From Sweltsa coloradensis (lineage: Eukaryota > Arthropoda > Insecta > Plecoptera > Chloroperlidae), in contig JAMZAV010000306.1 of NCBI GenBank assembly GCA_024449915.1, positions 496,001-560,000 of the forward strand: DNA of 64,000 bases. Reading direction: 5' to 3'. Shown piece after piece: positions 1-9,868 of the stretch (its first letter is position 1; every line of letters begins with the position of its first letter). Under the pieces are notes generated by a model that was not told the origin of the DNA, searched no databases, and was given only the letters and a program-made list of their open reading frames with translations. The position numbers and the translations under genes are program-made.

Positions 1-2230
1 ATTTTTTTTGTCCTTTCCTTTATTTTCTAGTGCACATAGAAATATGGTTTTAGGCATGTTTTTAGGCCGGGACAAGAAAATTCCAGTTTAACTCGGAATT
101 ACCCAGATGAGATAATTGCAATAAAAGAAACTAGCACCTGGGAGGGTCCCCTGTGATTCTTAATACCTAACGGTTTCGCCCTAACTCTCACGGTTGTCGA
201 GATTATTGCAATAAAAGAAACTAGCACCTAGATGGGGCCCCGGTGATTCTTAATACCTAACGGTTTGGCTCTAACTTTCACGGTTAACGAGAAAAATGCT
301 ATTAAAGGATCTAGCAGTGTCTGAAAAAATTATACATGGTGTTCCCGGGAGAGCGTCACCCGGTGATGCTTAATACCTTACTGTTTCGCTCTTACTCTCA
401 CGGTTGACGATCTTAGAGAAATGTTTATTTGAAAGAAATGACTTAAAATGATGTTTACTCATAGCAAAGTATGGTTCTGAATTTTAAAACAAACTATGCA
501 ACGAAATTCCGCTATTTTTTTTTCTCGAAAAAACGCCGACAGGGCACGAACCTAAGCATAGAAAAAAGTTTAAGAATGATGATTCGATCTTGTAAAGTAT
601 GTTTCCGAATTTCCAAACAAATAACCCAAATTCCGCAATTTTTTTTTTCCTCGAAAAAGGTAATATAAGATTGGATTATCAGAGAATGATGGTCCACACT
701 TCACCTCTATCAAAGGGTATTATCATGTACAGCAGCCAGGTGCGGTAGACAGGTGCGGCAACTGGGTGCGGCAACCCGGTGCGGCACAACCACATAACGA
801 CATAAACACATGACCACAAAACCACATCACGACATAACGACATATCCACATAACCACATAACGACGACAACCGTGAGAGTTAGAGCAAAACCGTTAGGTA
901 TTAAGAATCACTGGGACCTTACAGGTGCTTGTTTCTTTGATTACATTTATCTCGAAAACCCTGAAAGTTAAAGCGAAACCATTAGGTATTAAGAACCACC
1001 TGGGACCCTTGAAGGTGCTAGTTTTTTTTATTCCATTTATCTCGACAACCATGAGAGTTAGAGCGAAACCGTTAGGTAGGGAGGTAACTCTCACAGTTGA
1101 CGAGAAAAATGCTATTGAAGGATCTAGCAGTGTCACCCGGGGGATTTCTTAATACCTAACGGTTTCGCCTTACTCTCACGGTTGACGATCCTAGAGAAAA
1201 GTTTATTTGAAAGAAAATACTCAAAATGATGTAGGCCTTATACTTCGTAGTAAAGTATGGTTCTGAATTTAAAAACAAACTATGCAACGAAATTCTGCTA
1301 TTTTTTTCCCTCGAAAAAACGCCGACAGGGTACGAACCCAAGCATAGAGAAAAGTTTAAGAATGGTGATTCGATCTTGTAAAGTATGTTTCCGAATTTCC
1401 AAACAAATCACCCAAATTTCGCAATTTTTTTTTTCCTCGAAAAAGGTAATATAAGATCGGATTATCAGAGAATGATGGTCCACACTTCACCTCTATCAAA
1501 GGGTATTATCATGTACAGCAGCCAGGTGCGGTAGACAGGTGCGGCAACCAGGCGCGGCAACCGAGTGCAACAACCGGGTGCAGCAACCGGGTGCGGCAAC
1601 CGGGTGCGGCAACCGGGTGCGGCAATCAGGTGCGGCAACCAGGTGCGGCAGCAATGTGCGGCAACTCGGTGCGACACAACCACATAACCACATATCGACA
1701 TAACCACTTTACCACATAACAACATAACGACATAAAAACATGACTACAAAACCACATCACGACATAACGACATATCCACATAACCACATAACGACATAAC
1801 GACGACGTCGACAACCGTGAGAGTAAGAGCGAAACCGTTAGGTATTAATAGTCACCGGGGACCCTTCAAGGTGCTAGTTTTTTTTTATTCCATTTATCTC
1901 GACAACCATGAGAGTTAGAGCGAAACCGTTAGGTATTAAGAATCAACGGGGTCCTTCCAGGTGCTGGTTTCTTTTATAGGTAGACTGGTGCGGCAACCGG
2001 GTGCGGCAATCAGGTGCGGCAACCAGGTGCGGCAGCAATGTGCGGCAACCCGGTGCGGCACAACCACATAACAACATAACGACATAAACACATGACCACT
2101 AAACCACATCACGACATAACGACATATCCACATATCCACATGACGACGACGACGACAACCGTGAGAGTTAGAGCAAATCCGTTAGGTATTAAGCATCACC
2201 TGGGACCCTCACAGGTGCTAGTTTCTTTGA
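1..2230. repeat. Satellite-like block with direct and inverted repeat units
   Basis: Three interleaved repeat types are visible. A ~90-bp unit centred on TAATACCTAACGGTTTCGC and CTCTCACGGTTG occurs about ten times: forward near 161, 251, 371 and 1,150, and reverse-complemented near 865, 957, 1,043, 1,810, 1,900 and 2,158. A 13-bp GC-rich unit (CAACCGGGTGCGG and variants) fills 720-790, 1,525-1,675 and 1,985-2,060. A CACATAACGA-type decamer array follows each GC-rich array. The stretch 471-697 recurs at 1,257-1,483, an exact offset of 786 bases, so the whole complex has been duplicated. No coding potential is convincing; the short reading frames are by-products of the repeats. Confidence 0.8.
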
Positions 2231-3075
2231 TTGCATTTATCTCGACAACTGTACTACGTACTACGTAGAACCTCCTTGGTTGGGGTGCGTGTTGCAAAGA
2301 GAGCTCTCGCGCAACTTTTTATCTCACCTTTCTTCATTCACACAGCTTTACTCATATTTATTTTCTTCTTTCACTTTTTTCGTCTCCATACTTGCCGGCC
2401 CTCTCTGCAACGAGCACTCCTCCGTTCCCACCCAGTTTAACCCATCCTATCCAACATCCTCACTCCTTCCCATTAACCCCCCTTGTCTTCCCTCACGTTC
2501 CTCTCCTCCCATTGGAAAGAAGAAAACATGGTGGTTATCCACAATTATGGAAAAAGAAAATTTGGAAGATTCCAATACAATTGACATAGGCACTGATAAC
2601 TCTACTGTTGAGTGCCCTAAAACAACATTAACTACTAACTAACCAAATAAACCCATGCTTATTGTGGTGTTGCATGAAGATGGATCGTGCGCAAAACGCA
2701 ACTGTTTTGGTCAGTGTTTCCTAGTTAAAATATTAGTCTGTTTTTGGTCATTGTTTGTTTGTCGATGGTCCCCCACTGTGCCTTGTTGAAATGTAGGGGC
2801 CTACATAGCCTGAAAGTTGACAATGTGTGTTCGTTTTTGTAAGTAGTTGTTTGGCGGCCATGGTTGGGGTGGTAAAGCACGTCAGTCATGCACGTGAATT
2901 TTATTGCAGGCACAGCGATTCAAATGCTACACCGAAAAAATAGCACGTTTGTGCTAATAATTACTGTGAGTAATCTGCGAGTATCAATTGCCCAACTCGC
3001 AAGCAACCAATTTGTCGAGGGTTGGATTCATTCACTTGTTTTGTACCAATAGTTGTTTCTGTTTGTTGTTGCCAG
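2231..3075 (+). other. Upstream region of the METTL23-type exon, no defined gene
   Basis: This stretch lies between the satellite block and the METTL23-type exon. It holds a pyrimidine-rich segment (about 2,330-2,510) and a reading frame of 120 codons that resembles no family I know. It ends in a T-rich run followed by TTGCCAG at 3,069-3,075, which reads as a good 3' splice site. The missing 5' exon(s) of the methyltransferase could lie here or upstream of the window, but I could not identify one. Confidence 0.35.
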
Positions 3076-3666
3076 CAACTCCAAGCCAGCTACAGCTTCT
3101 ACACGTGGCCGTCTGCTCCGGTGCTCGCCTGGTTCCTGTGGGAGCATCGCCGCGAGCTGCCCGGGAAGCACATCCTCGAGCTTGGCTCCGGGACCGCCCT
3201 TCCGGGAATCCTCGCTGCCAAGTGCGGTGCCGCCGTCACGTTGACCGACTCTGCGAGCCTGCCCAAGTCGCTCCTGCACGTGCAGCGCTGTTGCGAGGTC
3301 AACGGGCTGCTTCCTAGTCAAGTACGAGTGTTGGGTCTCACCTGGGGACTCTTTCTCGGGAACATCTTCACTCTCGGCCCTGTCGATCTAATTCTAGGTT
3401 CCGACTGCTTTTACGAGCCGTCGGTTTTCGAGGACATTATTGTTACTGTAGCTTTTCTTTTGGAAAAGAATCCTGGTGCAAGGTTTTTATGTACTTATCA
3501 GGAAAGAAGTGCAGATTGGTCTATTGAACATTTACTTCACAAGTGGCAATTGCATTGCGAGCATATACCTCTTACAAACCTTGGGGTAGAATCGGGTATT
3601 GACATTAATGATCTGATGCAAGACCATACAATCCACTTGCTACAGATTACCCGAGCGTCTCATTAG
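3076..3666 (+). CDS. METTL23: METTL23-type protein methyltransferase, terminal exon
   Basis: This exon encodes nearly the whole catalytic domain of a METTL23-like seven-beta-strand methyltransferase, a family that methylates proteins (histone H3 arginine in mammals). It shows SYSFYTWPSAP near the start, the SAM-binding motif LELGSGTALPG, an acidic LTDS loop, DLILGSDCFYEP and TYQERSADWS, all in the order typical of METTL23. There is no in-frame ATG before the SAM motif; the open frame begins at a TTG. A splice acceptor (TTGCCAG) ends at 3,075, so at least one upstream coding exon is expected. The stop is TAG at 3,664-3,666. The first half is clearly more GC-rich than the second. The SLIRP-like ATG begins only 67 bases after the stop. 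The family call is firm; the start is not resolved. Confidence 0.82.
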   Translation, partial: QLQASYSFYTWPSAPVLAWFLWEHRRELPGKHILELGSGTALPGILAAKCGAAVTLTDSASLPKSLLHVQRCCEVNGLLPSQVRVLGLTWGLFLGNIFTLGPVDLILGSDCFYEPSVFEDIIVTVAFLLEKNPGARFLCTYQERSADWSIEHLLHKWQLHCEHIPLTNLGVESGIDINDLMQDHTIHLLQITRASH

Positions 3667-3733
3667 ACGCCTACCCTTGGTTCATCAGTGACTTAGCAAG
3701 TACACAGGCCTTCAGCATTCAGATATTTAAATT

Positions 3734-3979
3734 ATGGCTGCTACAAATATTCCAAAATTATTTGTTTCTAATATACCATGGACTGTTGGTCATTTTGAAT
3801 TAATGAAATACTTCTCACAATTTGGGTCAGTTAAATTGGCAAGAGTAACTTTTGACAAAAACTCTGGCTTTTCAAAGGGGCACGGAATAGTAATTTACAG
3901 CTCAATGAATGGTCTTAAACAAGCAATTGGTAATCCAAGCCATGAACTAGAAGGAGGTGTGTTAAATGTGAGAACTTAA
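3734..3979 (+). CDS. SLIRP: SLIRP-like mitochondrial RRM RNA-binding protein
   Basis: This 81-residue protein is a single RNA-recognition motif. RNP2 is LFVSNI (about residues 9-14), followed by PWTV as in SLIRP, and RNP1 is KGHGIVIY (about 48-55). SLIRP works with LRPPRC in mitochondria to stabilise mRNAs; that is family knowledge. The order IPWT, FGSV, FDK, GFSKG matches SLIRP better than generic RRMs. It is shorter than the vertebrate protein (about 109 residues) and stops right at the end of the RRM, without the charged C-terminal tail. The ATG at 3,734 is the first in frame. A CCTTCAG acceptor-like site lies about 20 bases upstream, and no AATAAA lies between it and the neighbouring frames. 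No intron is visible. Confidence 0.75.
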   Translation: MAATNIPKLFVSNIPWTVGHFELMKYFSQFGSVKLARVTFDKNSGFSKGHGIVIYSSMNGLKQAIGNPSHELEGGVLNVRT

Positions 3980-4208
3980 GGACACTTAGTAGCACAAGCA
4001 TTACATTACGTGATCTTGATTGTAGTTTATTTGGAGTACAGTACAATATTCCCTTTGTATGTAGTTGTGCACTGTGCTTTAGACATAGATATTGAACTTA
4101 GAAAAGTATCCTCTAGATTAACCCTACAATAGTGTTAACACCTAATATTATACCAGAATCATATCAAGAACATATTTCTCCAGTACGTTATACAGGTTAA
4201 CCATTGCA

Positions 4209-4955
4209 ATGGCAGAGGCTAATCTTGACCAAGAACCCGAAGTTTGCGAAGTATTTGAAAAAGCTGCAAACCACCTGCAGTCGTTGGTTAGTAGTGTTGA
4301 TCAAGAAACCCTATTGAAGTTGTATGGTTTATACAAACAAGCTTCAATTGGTATTTGTAACACACCTCAACCTGGCTGGTTTCAAATGCAAGCTAAAAAA
4401 AAATGGGACGCATGGAAAGAACTAGGAGATATGAAACGGCTAACTGCAATGAAAAACTACATTCAGTTAATTGCCAAAATAGATCCCGAGTGGGATAGTA
4501 GTTCTAGTAGTGATAAGCAGTCAACAGGGTGGGTTGCCGTAAGCAGAATGCCCGATACCGATGCCGTATTGGAAGAAGGGGAGAAAGATATCTTTGACTA
4601 TGTCAAAGAGGGAAACATCGACAAGGTATTGGCAATCATCCGCGAATCTGCGGACAAGCATAGTATGGCTCGACTTTACGACGAGGATGGCATGGGACTG
4701 ATCCACTGGGCGGCAGATCGGGGCAACGTGCAGATGCTGCGGACACTGAAGTCCGAGCTAGACGCGGACCTGGAGTTGACCGATGGCGACGGGCAGACGG
4801 CGCTGCATTACGCCGCCGCTTGTGGCCACACGGACGTAGTCAAGTTCCTGCTAGAGAACGGCGCAGACCCGAATGCCAGTGATGGAGGAGGTCTCATGCC
4901 GTCGGACATTGCAAGCGAGATTAATATCGAAGACTTGCTAAGTCGGCAAAAGTGA
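4209..4955 (+). CDS. ACBD6: Acyl-CoA-binding domain-containing protein 6
   Basis: The 248-residue product has an N-terminal acyl-CoA-binding domain (about 12-100), with LYGLYKQAS and the KKKWDAWKEL helix that contact the CoA ligand. A Ser-rich linker follows, then two C-terminal ankyrin repeats (about 160-235) containing GLIHWAADRGN and GQTALHYAAACGH. This arrangement is diagnostic of ACBD6, which binds long-chain acyl-CoA and supports lipid handling and N-myristoylation. The human protein is about 282 residues, so this copy is near full length. The start is the ATG at 4,209. The frame is one uninterrupted exon, whereas vertebrate ACBD6 genes have many introns. The N-terminal half is AT-rich and the ankyrin half GC-rich. 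An AATAAA lies at 5,030. Broken copies of its 3' end follow downstream. Confidence 0.92.
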   Translation: MAEANLDQEPEVCEVFEKAANHLQSLVSSVDQETLLKLYGLYKQASIGICNTPQPGWFQMQAKKKWDAWKELGDMKRLTAMKNYIQLIAKIDPEWDSSSSSDKQSTGWVAVSRMPDTDAVLEEGEKDIFDYVKEGNIDKVLAIIRESADKHSMARLYDEDGMGLIHWAADRGNVQMLRTLKSELDADLELTDGDGQTALHYAAACGHTDVVKFLLENGADPNASDGGGLMPSDIASEINIEDLLSRQK

Positions 4956-5029
4956 TTCTTGTACATGTGTCATTCATTATAGTATAGCATACATCTTAAC
5001 ATTCACTATTGTGATTAATACCTACCATA

Positions 5030-5035
5030 AATAAA
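5030..5035 (+). terminator. Polyadenylation signal AATAAA after ACBD6
   Basis: A canonical hexamer lies 75 bases after the ACBD6 stop. I see no AATAAA or ATTAAA in the gaps between the three upstream reading frames, so this is the first clear 3'-end signal for the cluster. Confidence 0.55.
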
Positions 5036-5284
5036 CCTGTTATCTAATTCATTGTGCGTTCTTCATTATACCTGTTGTGTTGGTCTTGATCTTGGGGGCT
5101 TGGGGTGATCTAATGAAACAATTTCCTTCTCTTCTTCCTTCCATATGCTCTCAATAAAAATTTGTTATGCCAATGTGTTTTGCTTTGCACTTAACCAGTA
5201 GAGAAACAAATTTTTTTAGCAAATGCCTTGCATAATACAACAACTAGTTTTTCCTCTTCAACTGCACCTACAAATCAAGCATAG

Positions 5285-5545
5285 CAAAGGGCGCTGTATT
5301 GCGCCGTCGCTTGTGGCCACATGGACGTAATCAAGTTCCTGCTAGAGAACGGCGTAGACCCGAACGAATGCCAGTGATGGAGGTGGCTCATGCCGTCGGA
5401 TATTGCAAGCGAGAGTAATATCGAAGACTTACTAGGTCGGAAAAAGTTATTCTTGTACATGTGTCATTATAGCATAAATCATTCACTATAGTGATTAATG
5501 TAAAAAAAAAAATTGGAGAATAAAGGTGACATTATTATGATGATG

Positions 5546-5587
<42 letters not shown>

Positions 5588-5665
5588 AATAATAATAATA
5601 CCAACCATAATTAAACCTGTTATCTAATTTACTGTGTGTTCTTAAATTATTATACTTGTAGTCTT
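5285..5665 (+). pseudogene. Tandem copy of the ACBD6 3' end (ankyrin exon plus flank), decayed
   Basis: From about 5,285 the sequence repeats the ACBD6 ankyrin segment and 3' flank found at about 4,797-5,100, including GGCCACATGGACGTAATCAA and the ATATCGAAGACTT end. It has small indels and a stop that destroy the frame. An (ATT)n tract has expanded inside the copied flank (5,543-5,585). The copy continues on the far side of the palindromic insertion, at about 6,533. Confidence 0.8.
5543..5585. repeat. (ATT)n microsatellite
   Basis: A run of ATT/TTA triplets, flanked by related AAT triplets to about 5,600. Confidence 0.9.
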
Positions 5666-5676
5666 GACCTTGTAAA

Positions 5677-6532
5677 GCAATTGACGACTCGAAATGGGCG
5701 GAGCTTAAAACGATCGATAGGTCACGTGACTAGTATTTGGGTATAAATCCTCATTTCGCAAGTTGGCGCCTGCTGAATGGCGCATCACTTATCACGCTCT
5801 AACTTTTATTCTATTCATTATTTGGACACAGTCGGCTTGTTATAACAATGTACGCATCATACATGTGAAAATTATCAATGACTTAAGTTTTCTCAATAAT
5901 TTATTCGACAAAAAACTACTGATCGGATTTCGACAAGACCTCTTTAAAAATATGCATCAGACTGTTTAGACAAGAAATAAACTAACTTTCTAGATAGAAA
6001 GTGCACTGAACGAAAATTTACAGCATAGAGTAATATGCAGCGTGCACTTTTTCACGGCTCATCCGCACGTCAAGAGTGCGTATTTTAGATAAAAACACAT
6101 ACCCTGCATATGCTGCAAAGTTTCGTTCAGTGCACTTTCTATCTAGAAAGTTAGTTTATTTCTTGTCTTAACAGTCTGATGCATATTTTTAAAGAGGTCT
6201 TGTCGAAATCCGATCAGTAGTTTTTTGTCAAATAAATTATTGAGAAAACTTTAGTCATTGATAATTTTCACATGTATGATGCGTACATTGTTATAACAAG
6301 CTAACGACTGTGTCAAAAAAATCGAAAAAATTGCTATTACAAAGAATGATATATTTGCTAAATATTATTCATTTAAATATTGTCCAAATGATGAATAGAA
6401 TAAAAGTTAGAGCGTGATAAGTGTTGCGCCGTGAAGCAGGCATCAACTTGCGAAATGAGGATTTATACCAACTAATTCCGCCATGTTGCCTCGTGACGTC
6501 AGGAGGCGGGTACAATTCAAGTCGTCAATTGC
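5677..6532. mobile_element. Giant palindromic MITE (~0.85 kb)
   Basis: The two ends are inverted copies (CAATTGACGACT... and ...AGTCGTCAATTG). The arms stay complementary for about 380 bases around a centre near 6,060-6,090. Both arms carry TATAAATCCTCATTTCGCAA and the segment TTTCTATCTAGAAAGT. No transposase frame is present. The flanks read CCTTGTA and CCTTGTG, a possible 6-7-bp target duplication. The element sits inside the decayed second copy of the ACBD6 3' flank, so it inserted after that duplication. The superfamily is not assigned. Confidence 0.8.
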
Positions 6533-7640
6533 CTTGTGGGGTAATCTAATGAAATAGGTAATTTCTTATTTTTCTTCCTTTCTTGTGCCCACCATTGAAA
6601 TTCATCATGCCATAATGACAATGTGTTTTACTTTGCAGTTCACCAGTAGAGAAACATTTTTTTAAATCAAAAGCATCGCATAATGCAACAACCAATTATG
6701 CTCTTTAACATGATATTTTACTTCAAGTGCACCTACTACAAGGCAAGGAAAGCAAATGGTGCTGCATTACGCCAGCGCTGGTATACATAAATGTTGTCAA
6801 GTTCCTGCTTGAGACGGCGCAGACCCGATTGCCTGTGATAGAGGTCCCTCAAGCGAGAGTAATATTAAAGACTTGCTAAGTTGGAAGAAGTGATTTCTTG
6901 CACATTTGTGTCATTATAGTGTGTATCTTAGGCCGCAGACCCCTGCCAACATTGAAACCATGCGAATATACAGCTTTTGGGTGGAATAACAAGAACGCTG
7001 CAAAATATTGACTGATTTCATACAGTTAGGTATACCGTATGTGGTTTTGTGAGAACTGTAGCCTGCATGAAAAAATATTGCAATGCTATAGTAAGTAAGG
7101 TTTTAATTTGATTTTTAATTAATTAAATGCTCATTCAAAATAAAAACCGTACCAATTGTTATATTTAAATATACTTATATTCTTGCATTATATTATGGTC
7201 GTAACAAATAACAATAGCATGATATTACTGTCTGCAATCAGTGTTTAGATATTTTGAACCGTTCTCAAGAAATCACTAAAAAACTAATTTGTGAGTTGTT
7301 TATATTGTCGGGGGTCTACTGCAACTCAGTCGTTCACTATTGTGACTAATACCTATACCATTAAAAAACATTATTATTCATTGTGTATTCTTATTATACC
7401 TACCTTTTAGTCTTGACCTTGTAGTAACTACTAACTGTAATCAATAACCATGGGGTAATCTAAGATATTTTCCCTTTTTTTGTCTTCCTTTTGTATGCCC
7501 ATTGACATTTTTCATGTCATATTGTATTTTGTAGTTTTAAGAAGTAGAGATTTTTTTGTAAAGGCACTTACTAATGCAACAACCAATATTGCCCCTTCAA
7601 CATGATATTTTCCTTCAACTGCACCTGGGGGGCAAGCAGG
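6533..7640 (+). pseudogene. Further decayed tandem copies of the ACBD6 tail and flank
   Basis: After the palindrome the interrupted flank of copy two resumes (GGGGTAATCTAATG). At about 6,755-6,905 a third, more degenerate copy of the ankyrin segment appears (GGTGCTGCATTACGCC, AGACTTGCTAAGT). Its 3' flank is at about 7,320-7,640 and ends with the same CTTCAACTGCACCT junction as the earlier units. About 400 unrelated AT-rich bases (6,920-7,315) are inserted between. None of the copies is open. Confidence 0.7.
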
Positions 7641-9631
7641 ATGCCAATCTGAAATTTTATTTATATTTTGGTTTACTTTTCGATAATTATTTCGGTTCGG
7701 TTGTACCTGCATTAACTAATGTTTTGGTTCGGCATTGTTCACGTACATTTTTAAGGCAGAAAAAAATATTAATAAACTGTCGGGTATTGGTGTCTGTACG
7801 ACAGTAAATTGAGCTTTAAGCTCGTACTTATCATGCACGTAGCTTTACACAGATAGCGCTTACACGATGATAGAACCTTAATTTTATGAATTTGTATAGT
7901 TGTGTGAAATTTGAGCGCAATCGATTTCTCATTTTGTTTACATTGTTAGTTATATGTTTCTGTGTGGTAGGCGTATATATTTAATAGGTTTTCTACAAAT
8001 TTGTCCATTTCCCGTTAATTTGTACCGCCAAATAGACATTCAAATAGTATTCGAAATAGCCACTGTCAATCACCATTTCATACTCAAAACAGTTTGGTTT
8101 TTTGAACAAGTTGTAGGTACTCTAAACAAACAGAGCACAACTCTGCTGTTTTGTAAGCATTGCCTTAATATGGCCAGCACACAGAACAGATGACGGACTT
8201 GGGAAATTGGGTCGGTGGTCATCCCTTACTCCCCCCCCCCCCCCGTGTGTTTTTCACCATCATTGGGAGTTGCATTGCCAACTAAACTATTCTTTTCATA
8301 CAATCATTCTTGAATGATCTTTCATATTGCTGGCTTCTTCAAGTCATGGGTGTCGAAACGTCAAGCAGTGCCTCATCATCGACACAACGCAACAACTTAT
8401 GATAATTTCTCCATTTCATTAATCGGGAAACACTACCGTATGTGTAATTGATTTTATAGAAATCAATCCAGAAATTACAAAATCCATCTCAGCGGGGTAT
8501 CAAACCCCGATTGCCGGTCGAGTGCTTTACCCCTAAGCTACCGAGACTGCTAACTTCATAACATCTGGATTGTTGGTGTAAAGGCAGAAGAACTGTTGCA
8601 ATACTGTTCCAATCTATTCAGATCTACTACTAAAGGCAGAAGAATTGTTGCAATACTGTTCCAATCTATTCAGATCAACTATGCACCAACAATCCAGATG
8701 TTGTGAAGTTAACCGTCTCGTTAGCTTAGGGGTAAAGCGCTCGACCGGCAATCGGGGGACCGGGGTTTGATACCCCGCTGTTATGGATATTTTAATATCT
8801 GGATTGACTTACATTAAACCCGATGATCATTCAAAATTCATCTATGGGTCGTGAAAGTTTACAATTACTCACATTCACAATCATCTTTATATTTAGGTAT
8901 TCCTCCAAATCTCAGACATATTTTATATGCATTTGTTGCAAACCAATTATGGTTCAAGCAAATATCCAGTTACAAATTGACCTGCTTGAGAAGATCTAAA
9001 GAAAATGGTTATGGCAGAAAGGAACTTAGGAACGTCATAAAGTTCCTTTAATTTTAAGGAACTGGAACTAGGTCCATATATTTTTAGGAACTTACCCAAC
9101 AGTGACATATAGGTTGGTCAATAAAAACTGTGTATCATACAAACAATTCTTATTTATTGCCTACAACTATACGATAAATTAAAACAAAAGTAAGAGAGTA
9201 CGGTGCCGTGGATAAAAACATTTGTTTCCGTGAGAAATTTTTCTTTTTTGGCACAGGTAAACAATTAAAGTATTACAATTAAATAACCGTGCAATTAGTG
9301 ATGTTAGCTAGCAGTTACGCCTTCAAGTCTGATAATATTTATTAAATTACGTAAGAAATCTTCAGCTTTATGGGGGTAGCATTTCTCAGGGAAATTTAAT
9401 TACACAATGACAATGTATCATACATAAGTGATACAAAATGCTCTTTTCTATTAATTAGTTAAGAGCTTTTAATTTTTATTGGTGTACATACAGTATTAAA
9501 ATGATTCTGACTTCTGACTTGGGAGTATGTACAGAGACCAACAAATAAATGCATTCAATAAATTAAGTATAACTATACCAATAAATTGATGTACAGTCCA
9601 CATTCTGTTCGCAATGCACATAGTGGGCATC
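7641..9631. other. Intergenic region with SINE-like repeats
   Basis: AT-rich DNA between the ACBD6 fragments and the 3' end of ABCA gene A. It holds a 14-base C run at 8,231-8,244, a fold-back tRNA-like element (8,461-8,810) and a short module at 8,411 shared with other SINE loci. No gene is supported. Confidence 0.6.
8461..8810. repeat. Fold-back repeat with two tRNA-like heads
   Basis: The left arm (about 8,461-8,580) and right arm (about 8,678-8,806) are inverted copies of one tRNA-like sequence, including GTTAGCTTAGGGGTAAAGCG (A-box-like) and GGGTTTGATACCC (B-box-like). Between them a ~50-bp segment (AAAGGCAGAAGAA...CTATTCAGATC) is directly duplicated. A single-arm copy occurs at 60,588-60,728, so this is a dispersed tRNA-derived family that has become palindromic here. 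Confidence 0.75.
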
Positions 9632-9637
9632 TTTATT
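9632..9637 (-). terminator. Candidate polyadenylation signal of ABCA gene A
   Basis: TTTATT on the + strand reads AATAAA on the gene strand, about 235 bases beyond the stop codon. It was chosen by position only. Confidence 0.4.
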
Positions 9638-9868
9638 TGCCTAGCATGTATTCTGCAATCGTAAGATCCCAAATTGGCGCATGGGGATTTTTTTTCTTGT
9701 CTGGCCTCTTGATGTTTTGATGACAGTTGGTCGCCTCTAGCCAGACTTAGTCACAGTTTCGTTTGAGATCCAAGTGTGAGTGTGACTGCGTGATAGTTAC
9801 AAAACACTGACGTTCGTTATACCATTCTTCGAACAGTCGTCCACAGTCCCATACTACACCGATCAAGA

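Noticed and set aside
512..1483. Paired ~60-codon frames on both strands
   Set aside because: They are repeated only because the 786-bp satellite unit is duplicated; no protein features.
1525..1675. CRISPR array
   Set aside because: The repeats are contiguous 13-bp units without unique spacers, in a eukaryotic genome.
2280..2642. 120-codon frame upstream of METTL23
   Set aside because: Pyrimidine-rich composition explains the openness; no family resemblance and no good donor linking it to the METTL23 exon.
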